64,000 nt of DNA from the NCBI RefSeq assembly GCF_016765655.2, contig NZ_CP086106.1, positions 2,476,501 to 2,540,500 of the forward strand. Direction: 5' to 3'. Each line of letters starts with the position of its first letter. Positions within the stretch are counted from its first letter, which is position 1. Below, one piece after another: positions 8,623 through 16,396 of this stretch. The notes under the pieces are model-generated. The model saw nothing but the letters and a program-made list of their open reading frames with translations, was not told the DNA's origin and searched no databases. This DNA is from Skermanella mucosa (GTDB lineage Bacteria; Pseudomonadota; Alphaproteobacteria; Azospirillales; Azospirillaceae). The position numbers and the translations under genes were made by a program.

Positions 8623-9330
8623 ATGATGCAGGACGTGATCGACGCCTTCGCCGCCGCAGGCGGCCTGATCCTGGGTTTCGACGACCAGCTGGCCCAGATC
8701 GTGCTGCTGTCGCTGCGCGTCACCCTGACGGCCGTCGGGATCGCCATGGTGATCGGCCTGCCGTTGGGCGCCATGCTGGGGATCGCCCGGTTTCCCGGCC
8801 GGGGAGCCGTCATCGTCCTGTTCAACGCCCTGATGGGGCTGCCGCCGGTCGTGGCCGGGCTCCTGGTCTACCTGATGCTGTCCCGCTCCGGTCCTCTCGG
8901 CGGGCTGGGCTTGCTGTTCACGCCCGCCGCCATGGTCATCGCCCAGACGGTCCTGGTCACTCCCATCGTCATCTCGATCACCCGGCAGGTGGTCGAGGAC
9001 ATGTGGAGCGAGTACGAGGAGCAGCTTCGCTCCCTGGGATCGACGCGCCGGCGCGCGATCCCGACGCTGCTGTGGGATGCGCGCTTCAGCCTGGTCACCG
9101 GAGTGCTCGCCGGTTTCGGCCGGGCCAGCGCCGAGGTAGGGGCGGTGCTGATCGTCGGCGGCAACATCGCCGGGGTCACCCGCACCATGACTACCGCCAT
9201 CACGCTGGAGACCGGCCGCGGCGACCTTGCCCTGGCGCTCGGGCTCGGCATCCTGCTGCTGGTGCTGACGCTGGCGATCAACGCCGCCGCCTATGCCGTC
9301 GGGCAGGTGGCGCGGAGGTCCGCCGGCTGA
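8623..9330 (+). CDS. tupB: ABC transporter permease, TupB-like (tungstate type)
   Basis: Inner-membrane permease of about 235 residues. It has several hydrophobic segments and the ATPase-contact loop near YEEQLRSLGSTRRRAIPTLL, followed by the segment AEVGAVLIVGGNIAGVTRTM typical of TupB permeases. The usual partners are a periplasmic tungstate-binding protein (TupA) and an ATPase (TupC), but neither is adjacent: lysS diverges on one side and a lipoprotein gene converges on the other. Either partners are encoded elsewhere or this is a leftover. Tungstate specificity is inferred from family resemblance. Two start codons (8623 and 8626) overlap. Confidence 0.82.
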   Translation: MMQDVIDAFAAAGGLILGFDDQLAQIVLLSLRVTLTAVGIAMVIGLPLGAMLGIARFPGRGAVIVLFNALMGLPPVVAGLLVYLMLSRSGPLGGLGLLFTPAAMVIAQTVLVTPIVISITRQVVEDMWSEYEEQLRSLGSTRRRAIPTLLWDARFSLVTGVLAGFGRASAEVGAVLIVGGNIAGVTRTMTTAITLETGRGDLALALGLGILLLVLTLAINAAAYAVGQVARRSAG

Positions 9331-9340
9331 GCGGATGGCT

Positions 9341-9625
9341 TCAGTCGTCGTACCGGCCCCATTTCTTCTTCTTGCCATGGTGATGGTGGTGATGGACCTC
9401 CCGCCCGCCGTCGGGCGTGGTCAGTGCGCCCAGCAGGGCGCCGCCGGCTCCGCCGACCAGGGCGCCGCCGAGGGGGTCGTAGCCGAACAGGTAGCCTCCC
9501 GCGGCGCCCGCGCCAGCACCCAGCGCGCCGCCCGTGGCGGCGCGGCGTTCGGCATGGTTCAGCGTGCAGGCCGACACCAGGATGCAGCCGGCCAGCAGGA
9601 AAACGGTACCCAACTTCATCGTCAT
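9341..9625 (-). CDS. Glycine-zipper lipoprotein with natural His6 tail
   Basis: A 94-residue probable outer-membrane or periplasmic lipoprotein. The signal peptide ends in the lipobox LVSAC (Cys near residue 20). The mature part is a glycine zipper (GGALGAGAGAAGGYLFGY and GGALVGGAGGALLGAL), a membrane-inserting pattern as in OsmB/YMGG proteins. The C-terminus is unusual: six consecutive histidines, then GKKKKWGRYDD, which suggests metal or polyanion binding. The function is unknown. Met3 is an alternative start. Confidence 0.8.
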   Translation of the reverse strand: MTMKLGTVFLLAGCILVSACTLNHAERRAATGGALGAGAGAAGGYLFGYDPLGGALVGGAGGALLGALTTPDGGREVHHHHHHGKKKKWGRYDD

Positions 9626-9750
9626 GGAAGAGCCTCATGGATCAACTGGAGGCAGCCTGCCGCGTTACCGGCGCATGCCCTGTGACCAGCATCACCCGGC
9701 GCGAAATAAAGCGGTAGTGCCGCTTCCGGACCGGGCCGCGGCCGGAGGGA

Positions 9751-9845
9751 TTACGCCTCGGCCAGCAGCAGGTCGGCGGGCGGCGCGACGGTCCGCCGAC
9801 TGAACAGGTTGCCGCCTGGGCGTTGGCAGATGCCCTTCGCCCCAA
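9751..9845 (-). pseudogene. Remnant of a histidine kinase 3' end
   Basis: Read on the minus strand, this stretch ends ...PPADLLLAEA-stop, like the C-terminus of the kinase encoded at 10670-12043 (GGGLSADLLLAEA). At DNA level 9753-9778 matches 10672-10697 at 25 of 26 positions. Upstream of that the similarity decays to an RPGG motif. It is best explained as a duplicated, decayed kinase tail left on the far side of the vapBC module. Confidence 0.55.
9753..9778. repeat. 26-bp direct repeat flanking vapBC, copy 1
   Basis: Matches 10672-10697 with one mismatch (the eighth base, G here and C there), 919 bp apart in the same orientation. The copy at 10672 is the functional end of a kinase gene; this copy is not part of an intact gene. 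Confidence 0.85.
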
Positions 9846-9848
9846 GCC

Positions 9849-10265
9849 TCAGCTGCCCGGGGACTCGTCCAGCCAATCCTCGCAGCGCAGCCCGTCGACG
9901 CGTCTGAATTCGCGCAGGTTTCCGGTGACCACGACGAGGCCTCGGCTGCGGGCGTGGCCGGCGATCATCAGGTCGTACGAGCCAATCACCATGCCGCGGC
10001 GCTTCAGGTCGGCCCGGATGTCGCCGTAATGCGCAGCGGCCTCGTCGTCGAACGGCAGCACCTCGAGACGGGCGGCCAGCCGTTCGACCTCACGGCGCAT
10101 GTCAGCCGGCCGGTCCGACTTGGCAGCGCCATGCAGCAGTTCGCCCAGGGTGACCGCCGAAATGGACAGGCCATCGGCCTCGTCGTTGAAACGCGTCCGG
10201 GCGCTGGCCGGCCGATCGCGCAGGACCCGGATACACACATTGGTGTCGAGCATGAAGCGGCGCAT
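9849..10265 (-). CDS. vapC: Type II toxin VapC, PIN-domain ribonuclease
   Basis: Toxin of 138 residues with one PIN domain. The acidic residues of the metal site are seen in MLDTNVCIRVL (start), VTLGELLHGAA (about residue 42) and GSYDLMIAGHA (about residue 100), followed by VVTGNLREFRRVDGLRCEDW, the usual VapC/FitB ending. These enzymes cleave RNA, often tRNA, when freed from the antitoxin. The ATG overlaps the vapB stop by one base, so expression is coupled. The pair is bracketed by a 26-bp direct repeat of a kinase gene end. Confidence 0.92.
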   Translation of the reverse strand: MRRFMLDTNVCIRVLRDRPASARTRFNDEADGLSISAVTLGELLHGAAKSDRPADMRREVERLAARLEVLPFDDEAAAHYGDIRADLKRRGMVIGSYDLMIAGHARSRGLVVVTGNLREFRRVDGLRCEDWLDESPGS

Positions 10266-10489
10266 CACAGCGCTTCGCGCTCCTGGGCGGCGGGCTGGTC
10301 GCGGTCCGGGAAACCGATGCCGGGGGAATCGAAAAAGTCGTCCCATACACTGTCGGCCGGGATGATGATGCGTCGGGGACCTTCGCGCAGGATCAAGACG
10401 TCGCGCACTCCCGGCGGGAACGAAACGTCTTTCGGGAGTCGGACGGCTTGGCTGCGGTTCGAGTGGAACAGGGTGGTACGGGCTTGCAT
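10265..10489 (-). CDS. vapB: Antitoxin VapB
   Basis: A 74-residue antitoxin with an N-terminal AbrB/SpoVT-like fold (LFHSNRSQAVRLPKDVSFP, typical for VapB) that binds the promoter DNA. An acidic, less ordered C-terminus (DSVWDDFFDSPGIGFPDRDQP) would wrap the toxin. It lies directly upstream of vapC with a one-base TGATG overlap. Autoregulation by the VapBC complex is usual for the family; no clear operator was picked out in the 180 bp upstream. Confidence 0.9.
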   Translation of the reverse strand: MQARTTLFHSNRSQAVRLPKDVSFPPGVRDVLILREGPRRIIIPADSVWDDFFDSPGIGFPDRDQPAAQEREAL

Positions 10490-10669
10490 GGGACGCCTCA
10501 GTCCGGAGTTCTCGTAGGAAGGCCGCTATTGGATATACGATTGGGATACACATCGCCTCGTCGCGGACGACAAGGACCTCCACGCCGGGTCTTGATCGGG
10601 CGACTCGCCCGACGTTATCCTCAAGACTGCGCAGCGCCCGGCGGCACTTGGCCATTTTGAAGAGCCGTA

Positions 10670-12043
10670 TCACGCCTCCGCCAGCAGCAGGTCGGCGCTC
10701 AGGCCGCCGCCGGGCCGGTTGCGGAGCGTGACGTCGCCGCCATGGGCCCGGGCGATCGTGCGAGCGACGGACAGGCCGAGGCCGGTGCCGCCGGTATCGC
10801 GGCTGCGCGACCGCTCCAACCGGTAGAAGGGGGCGAAGACCTTCTCCTGCTCCTCCACCGGGATCCCCGGCCCGTCGTCGTCTATGCGGATCGCGACGTG
10901 CCCGTCTTCTTGATGGTCCAGCAGCGCCACCCGGGCGCAGCCGCCGTATTTCAGTGCATTGTCGATCAGGTTGCCGATCGCCCGGCGCAGCGCGACCGGC
11001 CGGCAGGCGATCGTCCTATGCTCCGGCCCCGAATACTCGACCTCGTATCCGGCATCCCCGAGGTCGTCGACGAGGCTCTGGAGCAGCGCCGCGAGGTCGA
11101 TCGGGACGCGCGGCTCCTTTCGCGCGTCGTCGCGCGCGAAGGCCAGGGTGGAAGCGATCATCGCCTCCATCTCCTCCAGGTCGGCCAGCATCTTGCGCTG
11201 CTGTTCAGGATCCTCGACGAACTCCGCGCGGAGCCTCAGGCGGGTCAGCGGCGTGCGCAGGTCGTGGCTGATCGCCGCCAGCATCTGGGTCCGATCCTCG
11301 ACGAACCGGTGCAGGCGCGTCTGCATCTGGTTGAAGGCGCGGGTCGCCTGCCGCAGCTCGCGCGGTCCGGCCTCGGGCAGCAGCGGCGCCTCGCCGTCGA
11401 CGCCCAGCCGCTGGGCCGCTTCGGCGAACCGCTTCAAGGGCGCGCTCAGGCGGCGCCCGGCCCACAGGGACAGGCCGAAGATGACCAGCCCGACGAGACA
11501 CATCCACAAGCCGAAGCGGATCAGGCGGAACGGGCCGTCCCGGTCGGGGTCGGACCGGAACACCAGCCAGGTTCCGTCCGACAGGGGCAGCGCCATCTGC
11601 ATCACGTTGCCGAACAGCCGCGCCTCGATCGGGGCCAGGGGACCCGGGCTGGGCGGGCCGTTCCGCACCTCGATCAGGATCTCCCGCGTCGGGTCTTCCA
11701 ACGCGTTGCGCAGCCTCCGGCGGAAGCCGTCCAGGGGGAAGCCGACCTGGTTCCGCTCGATGTCCGGTGCCCTGGGCCGCCACTCCACCTCCAGGCCGGG
11801 CGCGTCGACCGCGCGGACGACGCGCGGGCGGAACTGGGGCGGAGTCTCGTCGGCCAGGCGGACGATGGCCGCTACCCGTTCGACCATTTCCCGAGGGCCG
11901 TGGCGCGGATGGCCTTCGCCGCGGTCGGTCACGTACACCAACGCGCTGACCGCCTGGGTCAGCGCCAGCGCCATCAGCACCGTCAGGCCAAGCCGGACGG
12001 CAATTCCCGCCGGAAGGAACCTCCGCTTGAACCTCTCCCACAT
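10670..12043 (-). CDS. EnvZ-type sensor histidine kinase
   Basis: Inner-membrane sensor of 457 residues: a transmembrane segment at about 15-38, a periplasmic sensor region of about 135 residues, a second transmembrane segment at about 175-198, then HAMP. The phosphoacceptor histidine lies in AAISHDLRTPLTRLRLRAEF (about residue 260), and the ATPase boxes are IGNLIDNALKYGG, DDDGPGIP and GGTGLGLSVA. It follows its response regulator by one base, so they form an operon. The regulator diverges from a Spy-like gene, which suggests an envelope-stress (Cpx-like) role. The 3' end is partly duplicated at 9753-9778. Confidence 0.95.
   Translation of the reverse strand: MWERFKRRFLPAGIAVRLGLTVLMALALTQAVSALVYVTDRGEGHPRHGPREMVERVAAIVRLADETPPQFRPRVVRAVDAPGLEVEWRPRAPDIERNQVGFPLDGFRRRLRNALEDPTREILIEVRNGPPSPGPLAPIEARLFGNVMQMALPLSDGTWLVFRSDPDRDGPFRLIRFGLWMCLVGLVIFGLSLWAGRRLSAPLKRFAEAAQRLGVDGEAPLLPEAGPRELRQATRAFNQMQTRLHRFVEDRTQMLAAISHDLRTPLTRLRLRAEFVEDPEQQRKMLADLEEMEAMIASTLAFARDDARKEPRVPIDLAALLQSLVDDLGDAGYEVEYSGPEHRTIACRPVALRRAIGNLIDNALKYGGCARVALLDHQEDGHVAIRIDDDGPGIPVEEQEKVFAPFYRLERSRSRDTGGTGLGLSVARTIARAHGGDVTLRNRPGGGLSADLLLAEA
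10672..10697. repeat. 26-bp direct repeat flanking vapBC, copy 2
   Basis: The last eight sense codons of the sensor kinase gene plus part of its stop. Nearly identical to 9753-9778. Confidence 0.85.
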
Positions 12044-12044
12044 G

Positions 12045-12788
12045 TCAGGCCTTCGTGACGGCAGGTGTGAAGATGTAGCCGCCGCTGCGCACCGTCTTGA
12101 TCAGGGTCGGCTCCTTCGGGTCCGGCTCGATCTTGCGGCGCAGGCGGCTGACCTGGACGTCGACGCTGCGGTCGAACGGCATGGCGGTGCGCCCGCGCGC
12201 GAGGTCGAGGAGCTGGTCGCGGTTCAGCACCCGCTGGGGATGTTCGGCGAAGGCCACCAGCAGGTCGAACTCGCCGGCGCTGAGCTGGACCAGCACGTCG
12301 TCGGGCGACCACAGCTCCCGCTTGGCGACGTCGAGCCGCCACCCTTCGAAGGTCAGCCCCCGACTGGCCGGTTCGGCCGAGGCCCCGACCGGCAGGCCGG
12401 TGGAGCGTCGCAGCACCGCCTTGGCGCGGGCCAGAAGCTCGCGCGGGTTGAAGGGCTTGGCCAGATAGTCGTCCGCGCCCATTTCCAGCCCGACGATCCG
12501 GTCCGTCTCCTCGCCCATGGCGGTCAGCATGATGATGGGAATGGCGCCCGCCGGCCCGGGCTGGGCACGCAGGCGGCGGCACAGCGCCAACCCGTCCTCG
12601 CCCGGCATCATGAGGTCGAGGACGATCAGGTCGATCCGGGATGTCTCCAGCACCTGCATCATCTCCGCGCCGTCGCGGGCGCTCGACACGCGGTAACCGT
12701 GCTTGGTGAGGAACTGGGAGATCAGGGTGCGGATTTCCCGGTCGTCGTCGACCACGAGAAGGTGGGGCTGCTTGTCCATGGCCGGCAT
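12045..12788 (-). CDS. OmpR-family response regulator
   Basis: Transcription regulator of about 247 residues. The receiver domain shows the acidic pair VVDDDREIR, the phospho-Asp in LIVLDLMMPGEDG (about residue 60) and the Lys of YLAKPFNPREL. The C-terminal winged helix contains LSAGEFDLLVAFAEHPQRVLNRDQLLDL and RSVDVQVSRLRRKIE. The start is at 12788 or at the Met three codons later. It is one base from the kinase gene and divergent from the Spy-like gene, with GTTAC repeats in between that could be its own binding sites. Confidence 0.95.
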   Translation of the reverse strand: MPAMDKQPHLLVVDDDREIRTLISQFLTKHGYRVSSARDGAEMMQVLETSRIDLIVLDLMMPGEDGLALCRRLRAQPGPAGAIPIIMLTAMGEETDRIVGLEMGADDYLAKPFNPRELLARAKAVLRRSTGLPVGASAEPASRGLTFEGWRLDVAKRELWSPDDVLVQLSAGEFDLLVAFAEHPQRVLNRDQLLDLARGRTAMPFDRSVDVQVSRLRRKIEPDPKEPTLIKTVRSGGYIFTPAVTKA

Positions 12789-12826
12789 CTTCCTTCAGGG
12801 CAGGTCGCATGGGTAAGGCATTTGTT

Positions 12827-12869
12827 GTAACTGATCGTTACAGCGGGGGCGCCGGTTACACAACGTTAC
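12827..12869. promoter_or_regulatory. Candidate response-regulator binding sites
   Basis: Four five-base elements lie between the response regulator gene and the divergent Spy-like gene: GTAAC at 12827, then GTTAC at 12837, 12855 and 12865. Each pair is spaced exactly 10 bp, one helical turn. Tandem direct half-sites at that spacing are how OmpR/CpxR-type dimers bind DNA. Control of both genes is an inference. Confidence 0.55.
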
Positions 12870-12967
12870 CAAATGCCTCTGCCGGAGACATCAAGCGGCA
12901 AAGGTCGGGCCCCATCTTCAGGTCATCGAAGCGACGATCCGCTTCGCAGGACAGATGGAGACAGAAA

Positions 12968-13537
12968 ATGAAGCGTACCGTTTTGGCAACCGCCGTGCTC
13001 GGCACGATGCTGGCAGCCGCCGTCCCGGTCTTCGCCCAGGGCGGTCCCGGCGGTCCGGGCGGCGGTCCCGGCGGCCCCGGTGGTCCCGGTCCGCGCTTCG
13101 AGCGGATGTGCGAGAACCTGGACGCCCGCGTCGCCGGCATGCTGGCCTTCGCGGAGACCCGTCTGAAGATCACCGACGCCCAGCGTCCTGCCTGGAACAA
13201 CTTCACCCAGGCGGTCAAGAACAGCGAAAGCCCCATGAAGCAGCGTTGCGAGAACCCGGAGGCCTTCACCCGCCCCGCGACCTTGCCGGAGCGGGCCCAG
13301 CGCATGGAGGAGATGATGACGGCCCGGCTTGAGCAGGTCCGGCAGATCCGTCCGGCGCTCGACCAGCTCTACGCCGGCTTCTCGGACGAGCAGAAGAAGA
13401 CCGCCGACGAGATGACTGAGCGCATGATGCGGCACGGGCGGGGCGGCTTCGGAGAGTTCGGCCAGGGGCATGGTCACGGGCACGGGCATGGCCACGGCCG
13501 TGGCGACGGCCCGCGCGGCGACCGCGGCCCGATGTAA
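12968..13537 (+). CDS. Spy/CpxP-like LTXXQ-type periplasmic protein, histidine-rich tail
   Basis: A 189-residue exported protein. The signal peptide (residues 1-24) ends VPVFAQ, then comes a Gly-Pro repeat (GGPGGPGGGPGGPGGPGP). The helical core carries the two family motifs, LKITDAQRPAWNNF (about residue 70) and YAGFSDEQKKTADEM (about residue 140). Spy and CpxP act as envelope chaperones or stress sensors, and related proteins bind metal. The C-terminus has a GHGHGHGHGHGHG run, fit for Zn, Ni or Cu. The ATG at 12968 gives a proper signal peptide. It is divergent from an OmpR/EnvZ-like pair that probably controls it. Confidence 0.85.
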   Translation: MKRTVLATAVLGTMLAAAVPVFAQGGPGGPGGGPGGPGGPGPRFERMCENLDARVAGMLAFAETRLKITDAQRPAWNNFTQAVKNSESPMKQRCENPEAFTRPATLPERAQRMEEMMTARLEQVRQIRPALDQLYAGFSDEQKKTADEMTERMMRHGRGGFGEFGQGHGHGHGHGHGRGDGPRGDRGPM

Positions 13538-13548
13538 CCGACGAATTT

Positions 13549-13584
13549 GGATGTCCGGCGCGCTGGAGCGCGTGCCGGACATCC
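13549..13584 (+). terminator. Hairpin after the Spy-like gene
   Basis: A stem of about 15 bp: GGATGTCCGGCGCGC pairs with GCGCG-TG-CCGGACATCC around a TGGA loop, with a two-base bulge. It lies 12 bases after the stop codon. There is no T-run, so it is a strong structure but an imperfect intrinsic terminator. Confidence 0.6.
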
Positions 13585-13644
13585 AGCGTCGGCGGCACGC
13601 CGTTTTCTCTTTGAGAGCCGCCGCGTCGCCGCTATGTAGGGACC

Positions 13645-14217
13645 GTGAACCAACTGACCAAACTCCTGATCGAAGCCGGGCCGCTTGCGGTCTTCTTCGT
13701 GACCAATTCGAATGCCGGCATCATGATCGGCACGGGCGCCTTCATGGCGGCTACGGCCGTGGCCGTGCTGCTGTCCTGGCACCTGGAACGCAAGCTGCCG
13801 ATCATGCCCCTGGTCGGCTGCTTCTTCGTGATCCTGTTCGGCGGATTGACCCTGTGGCTCGATGACGACCTGTTCATCAAGCTGAAGCCGACCGTGGTCA
13901 ACCTGCTGTTCGCCACCGTTCTGTTCACCAGCTTGGCGCTCCGCCGCAACGTGATGAAGCCGCTGCTCGGGACGGTGCTGAACCTGAGCGAGGAGGGCTG
14001 GCGCATCCTGACGGTCCGCTGGGCCTGCTTCTTCGTGATCCTGGCCGTGCTCAACGAGGTGGTGTGGCGCACCATGACCACCGATGCCTGGGTCAATTTC
14101 AAGGTGTTCGGGATCCTGCCGCTCACCCTGGTGTTCAGCGGCCTTCAGATGCCGGTGATCATGAAGCACCAGATCCCCGACGAGGCCGAGGCCAAGGAGC
14201 CCGCGCGCGCCGAATGA
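13645..14217 (+). CDS. yciB: Intracellular septation protein A (YciB)
   Basis: Inner-membrane protein of 190 residues with about five transmembrane segments, linked in other bacteria to septation and cell-envelope upkeep. Family signatures are visible: NSNAGIMIGTGAFM, WLDDDLFIKLKPTVVN and NEVVWRTMTTDAWVNFKVFG. The start is GTG at 13645. Its stop overlaps the next ATG by four bases (ATGA), so translation of the DUF3445 gene is coupled to it. Confidence 0.93.
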   Translation: MNQLTKLLIEAGPLAVFFVTNSNAGIMIGTGAFMAATAVAVLLSWHLERKLPIMPLVGCFFVILFGGLTLWLDDDLFIKLKPTVVNLLFATVLFTSLALRRNVMKPLLGTVLNLSEEGWRILTVRWACFFVILAVLNEVVWRTMTTDAWVNFKVFGILPLTLVFSGLQMPVIMKHQIPDEAEAKEPARAE

Positions 14218-15146
14218 CCGCGGAAAGCGTTCCCGACTATCTGCCGTTCGCCGAGGGGCCGTTCCGCATGGCGATGGGCCTGATGGCCCTGAAGCCGGCG
14301 GACTGGATCGAGATAGACGGCAATTACGCCTCCGAGATCGCTCTGCGCGACCGCCTGCTGATCGAGCGGCGCGGCGACGTCCTGGCCATGCGGCCGGGGG
14401 CCGCCGGGGCCTGCCGCGAGGTGCTGGACCAACTCGCCGGCTTCCTGCCGGAGCGGTTTCCCGAACATTTCCAGCGAACCGGCCCGGAACTGCTGAACCA
14501 CGTCACCGGTGACCGCTGGCAGGTGGAGGGCGAGCTGTCCGACCCGCTGGAGATCGCCGGGCGTCTGGTCCAGGAAGACCTCTGCATCCTCCAGGAGGTG
14601 GATGGGGAGCTTCGCCTGACCGCGGGGGTCCTGTGCTTTCCCAACCGCTGGAGGCTCGCCGACAAGCTGGGTCTGCCCATGCTGGGCATCCATGCTCCGG
14701 TACCGGCCTACGCCGACCGTCTTGGCAGGCCGGTGGACCGGTTCCTCGGCCTGATGACGCCGGACAGGCCGGTCTGGCGGCTGAACTGGTCGCTGACGGA
14801 CGATCCGACGCTGTTCCAGCCGGTGGGGCATGGGCGGCTCGAACCCGATCGGAGCATGACGGCGGAGAATGCCGGGGTGCGCGTCTTCCTGCGCGTCGAG
14901 CGGCAGACCCTGCGGCGCCTGCCTCGCACCGGGGCGGTCCTCTTCACGATCCGGACCTATCAGCGTCCGGTCGAAGCCCTGGCTGCCCGGCCGCAGGAGG
15001 CGGCTCGCCTGGCCTCGGCGGTCCGCGCCTTGCCCGACGACACCGCCCGTTATAAAAGCGTCATGCCATTCCGGTCGGCTCTGTTGGCCTGTCTGGATCG
15101 TATGACCGGTCTGTCCGCTAGTAATAGTCAGCAAGATAGATCGTAA
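14214..15146 (+). CDS. DUF3445 heme-dependent oxidative N-demethylase-like protein
   Basis: A 310-residue cytoplasmic protein of the DUF3445 family, some members of which are described as heme-dependent oxidative N-demethylases of secondary amines. The family pattern is seen in FRMAMGLMALKPADWIEID, LCFPNRWRLADKLGLPMLGI, HAPVPAYADRLGRPVDRF and FTIRTYQRP. The ATG overlaps the yciB stop by 4 bases. No electron-transfer or amine-pathway partner lies nearby, so the substrate is open. Confidence 0.82.
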   Translation: MTAESVPDYLPFAEGPFRMAMGLMALKPADWIEIDGNYASEIALRDRLLIERRGDVLAMRPGAAGACREVLDQLAGFLPERFPEHFQRTGPELLNHVTGDRWQVEGELSDPLEIAGRLVQEDLCILQEVDGELRLTAGVLCFPNRWRLADKLGLPMLGIHAPVPAYADRLGRPVDRFLGLMTPDRPVWRLNWSLTDDPTLFQPVGHGRLEPDRSMTAENAGVRVFLRVERQTLRRLPRTGAVLFTIRTYQRPVEALAARPQEAARLASAVRALPDDTARYKSVMPFRSALLACLDRMTGLSASNSQQDRS

Positions 15147-15270
15147 GCCGGTCCGACAATGCGTTGACCGAGGGAACTGGATCCGGGCGGTGGCTCATAA
15201 TTGTAACGGTACTTTCCATAGTACACGGACTATTGCTGCCTCCCAGATGGTATTCCTTTGAGGTGATGAA

Positions 15271-16353
15271 ATGACCGAGCCGACTGCGCTCGATCAATAC
15301 CTGATCGAATTGATCAATCGGGCGCGACTGGATCCCACCGCGGAAGCGGCGCGCCTGGGGATCGATATCAACCAGGGGCTTTCCGACGGACAGATCAGCA
15401 CGGCGCCCAAGCAGCCGCTCGCCTTCGATCCGGACCTGACCGAAGCGGCGCGCGGACACGCCGGATGGATGCTGGATAGCGACGTGTTCTCCCACACCGG
15501 CGCGGAGGGCAGCAATCCCGGCACGCGCATGGCGGACGCGGGCTACGAGTTCACCGGGAATTGGCGCTGGGGCGAGAACATATCCTGGCGCGGCACCATC
15601 GGACCCGCCGAGGATGCCGCAGCGTCGGTGGGGCGCCAGCACGATGCGCTGTTCCTTAGCCCCGGCCACCGCGAAAACATCCTTCAGGACGATTTCCGCG
15701 AGATCGGTGCCGCCACCGTTTCCGGTGACTTCCAGGGTTACGACACGCTGATGGTCGCCGAGAGCTTCGGGAAGACCGGCGACGACGTGTTCCTGACCGG
15801 CGTGGCCTATGATGACCTTGACGGAAACGATTTCTACACGCCGGGCGAGGGAAGGGGAGGCATCAACGTCACCGCGACCCCGATGGGATCGGCCGAACCG
15901 GTCAGCCTGACGGACCTCACCGGCACGGCCGGCGGCTACGAGATCGCGGCCCAGCCGGGAACCTACTCGGTCACGTTCTCCGGCGGTGGGCTGGCAGCTC
16001 CCGTGGTGCAGACCGTGGAGCTGGGAAGCGAGAACGTGAAGCTCGACCTGATCGATCCGGAAGTCGCCCCGCCCGCCCCGGGCAGCGAGGTGGCCGGCGT
16101 GTCCGGTATCGGCTCGCTGGCTTCGCTGATCGACTATTTCGCGGCTGAAACCGAAGGCCTGGACTTCGCCGCGCTGGTCGATCATGTCCAGACCGGCGAA
16201 CCCTTGCCGGATGCCTGGGTCGACACGATTCAGGACGGAGTCGAAGTGCTGCGCACGGTCGACGTGGATGCGATCGCGGACGAGCTGTCGGGTTTTATCG
16301 GCCTTGCCGGCCTGCCCGATGTCCGGAACGCCGACGACGGCCAGTGGATCTGA
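15271..16353 (+). CDS. CAP (SCP/PR-1) domain protein, likely secreted
   Basis: A 360-residue protein. The CAP fold spans residues 5-160, with LIELINRARLDP, the metal-site histidine of DLTEAARGHAGWMLDSD, VFSHTGAEGSNPGTRM, GENISWRG and SPGHRENILQDDFREIGAA. It continues with a beta-rich, Ca-binding-like segment (about 170-270: YDDLDGNDFYTPGEGRGG) and an acidic helical tail. The composition is strongly acidic. There is no N-terminal signal peptide, which together with the DxDGN-type repeat and acidic tail suggests type I secretion; this is an inference. The role is unknown. Confidence 0.83.
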   Translation: MTEPTALDQYLIELINRARLDPTAEAARLGIDINQGLSDGQISTAPKQPLAFDPDLTEAARGHAGWMLDSDVFSHTGAEGSNPGTRMADAGYEFTGNWRWGENISWRGTIGPAEDAAASVGRQHDALFLSPGHRENILQDDFREIGAATVSGDFQGYDTLMVAESFGKTGDDVFLTGVAYDDLDGNDFYTPGEGRGGINVTATPMGSAEPVSLTDLTGTAGGYEIAAQPGTYSVTFSGGGLAAPVVQTVELGSENVKLDLIDPEVAPPAPGSEVAGVSGIGSLASLIDYFAAETEGLDFAALVDHVQTGEPLPDAWVDTIQDGVEVLRTVDVDAIADELSGFIGLAGLPDVRNADDGQWI

Positions 16354-16358
16354 CGCGA

Positions 16359-16389
16359 AGGGCCGGCCCGGTTATCCCGGACCGGCCCT
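16359..16389. terminator. Bidirectional terminator between the CAP gene and ahcY
   Basis: AGGGCCGG pairs perfectly with CCGGCCCT, and the interior (CCCGG-TTAT-CCCGG) can pair further. It lies between the two converging stop codons. Confidence 0.65.
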
Positions 16390-16396
16390 GACGGTC

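Noticed and set aside
9341..9625. Cloning-vector His-tag contamination
   Set aside because: The six histidines lie in frame inside a natural lipoprotein gene with matching GC content, and no vector sequence is next to them.
10959..12830. Long plus-strand open frame of over 600 codons
   Set aside because: It runs antisense to the response regulator and kinase genes, has no domain, and is Arg/Ser-rich as expected of the complement of GC-rich coding DNA.
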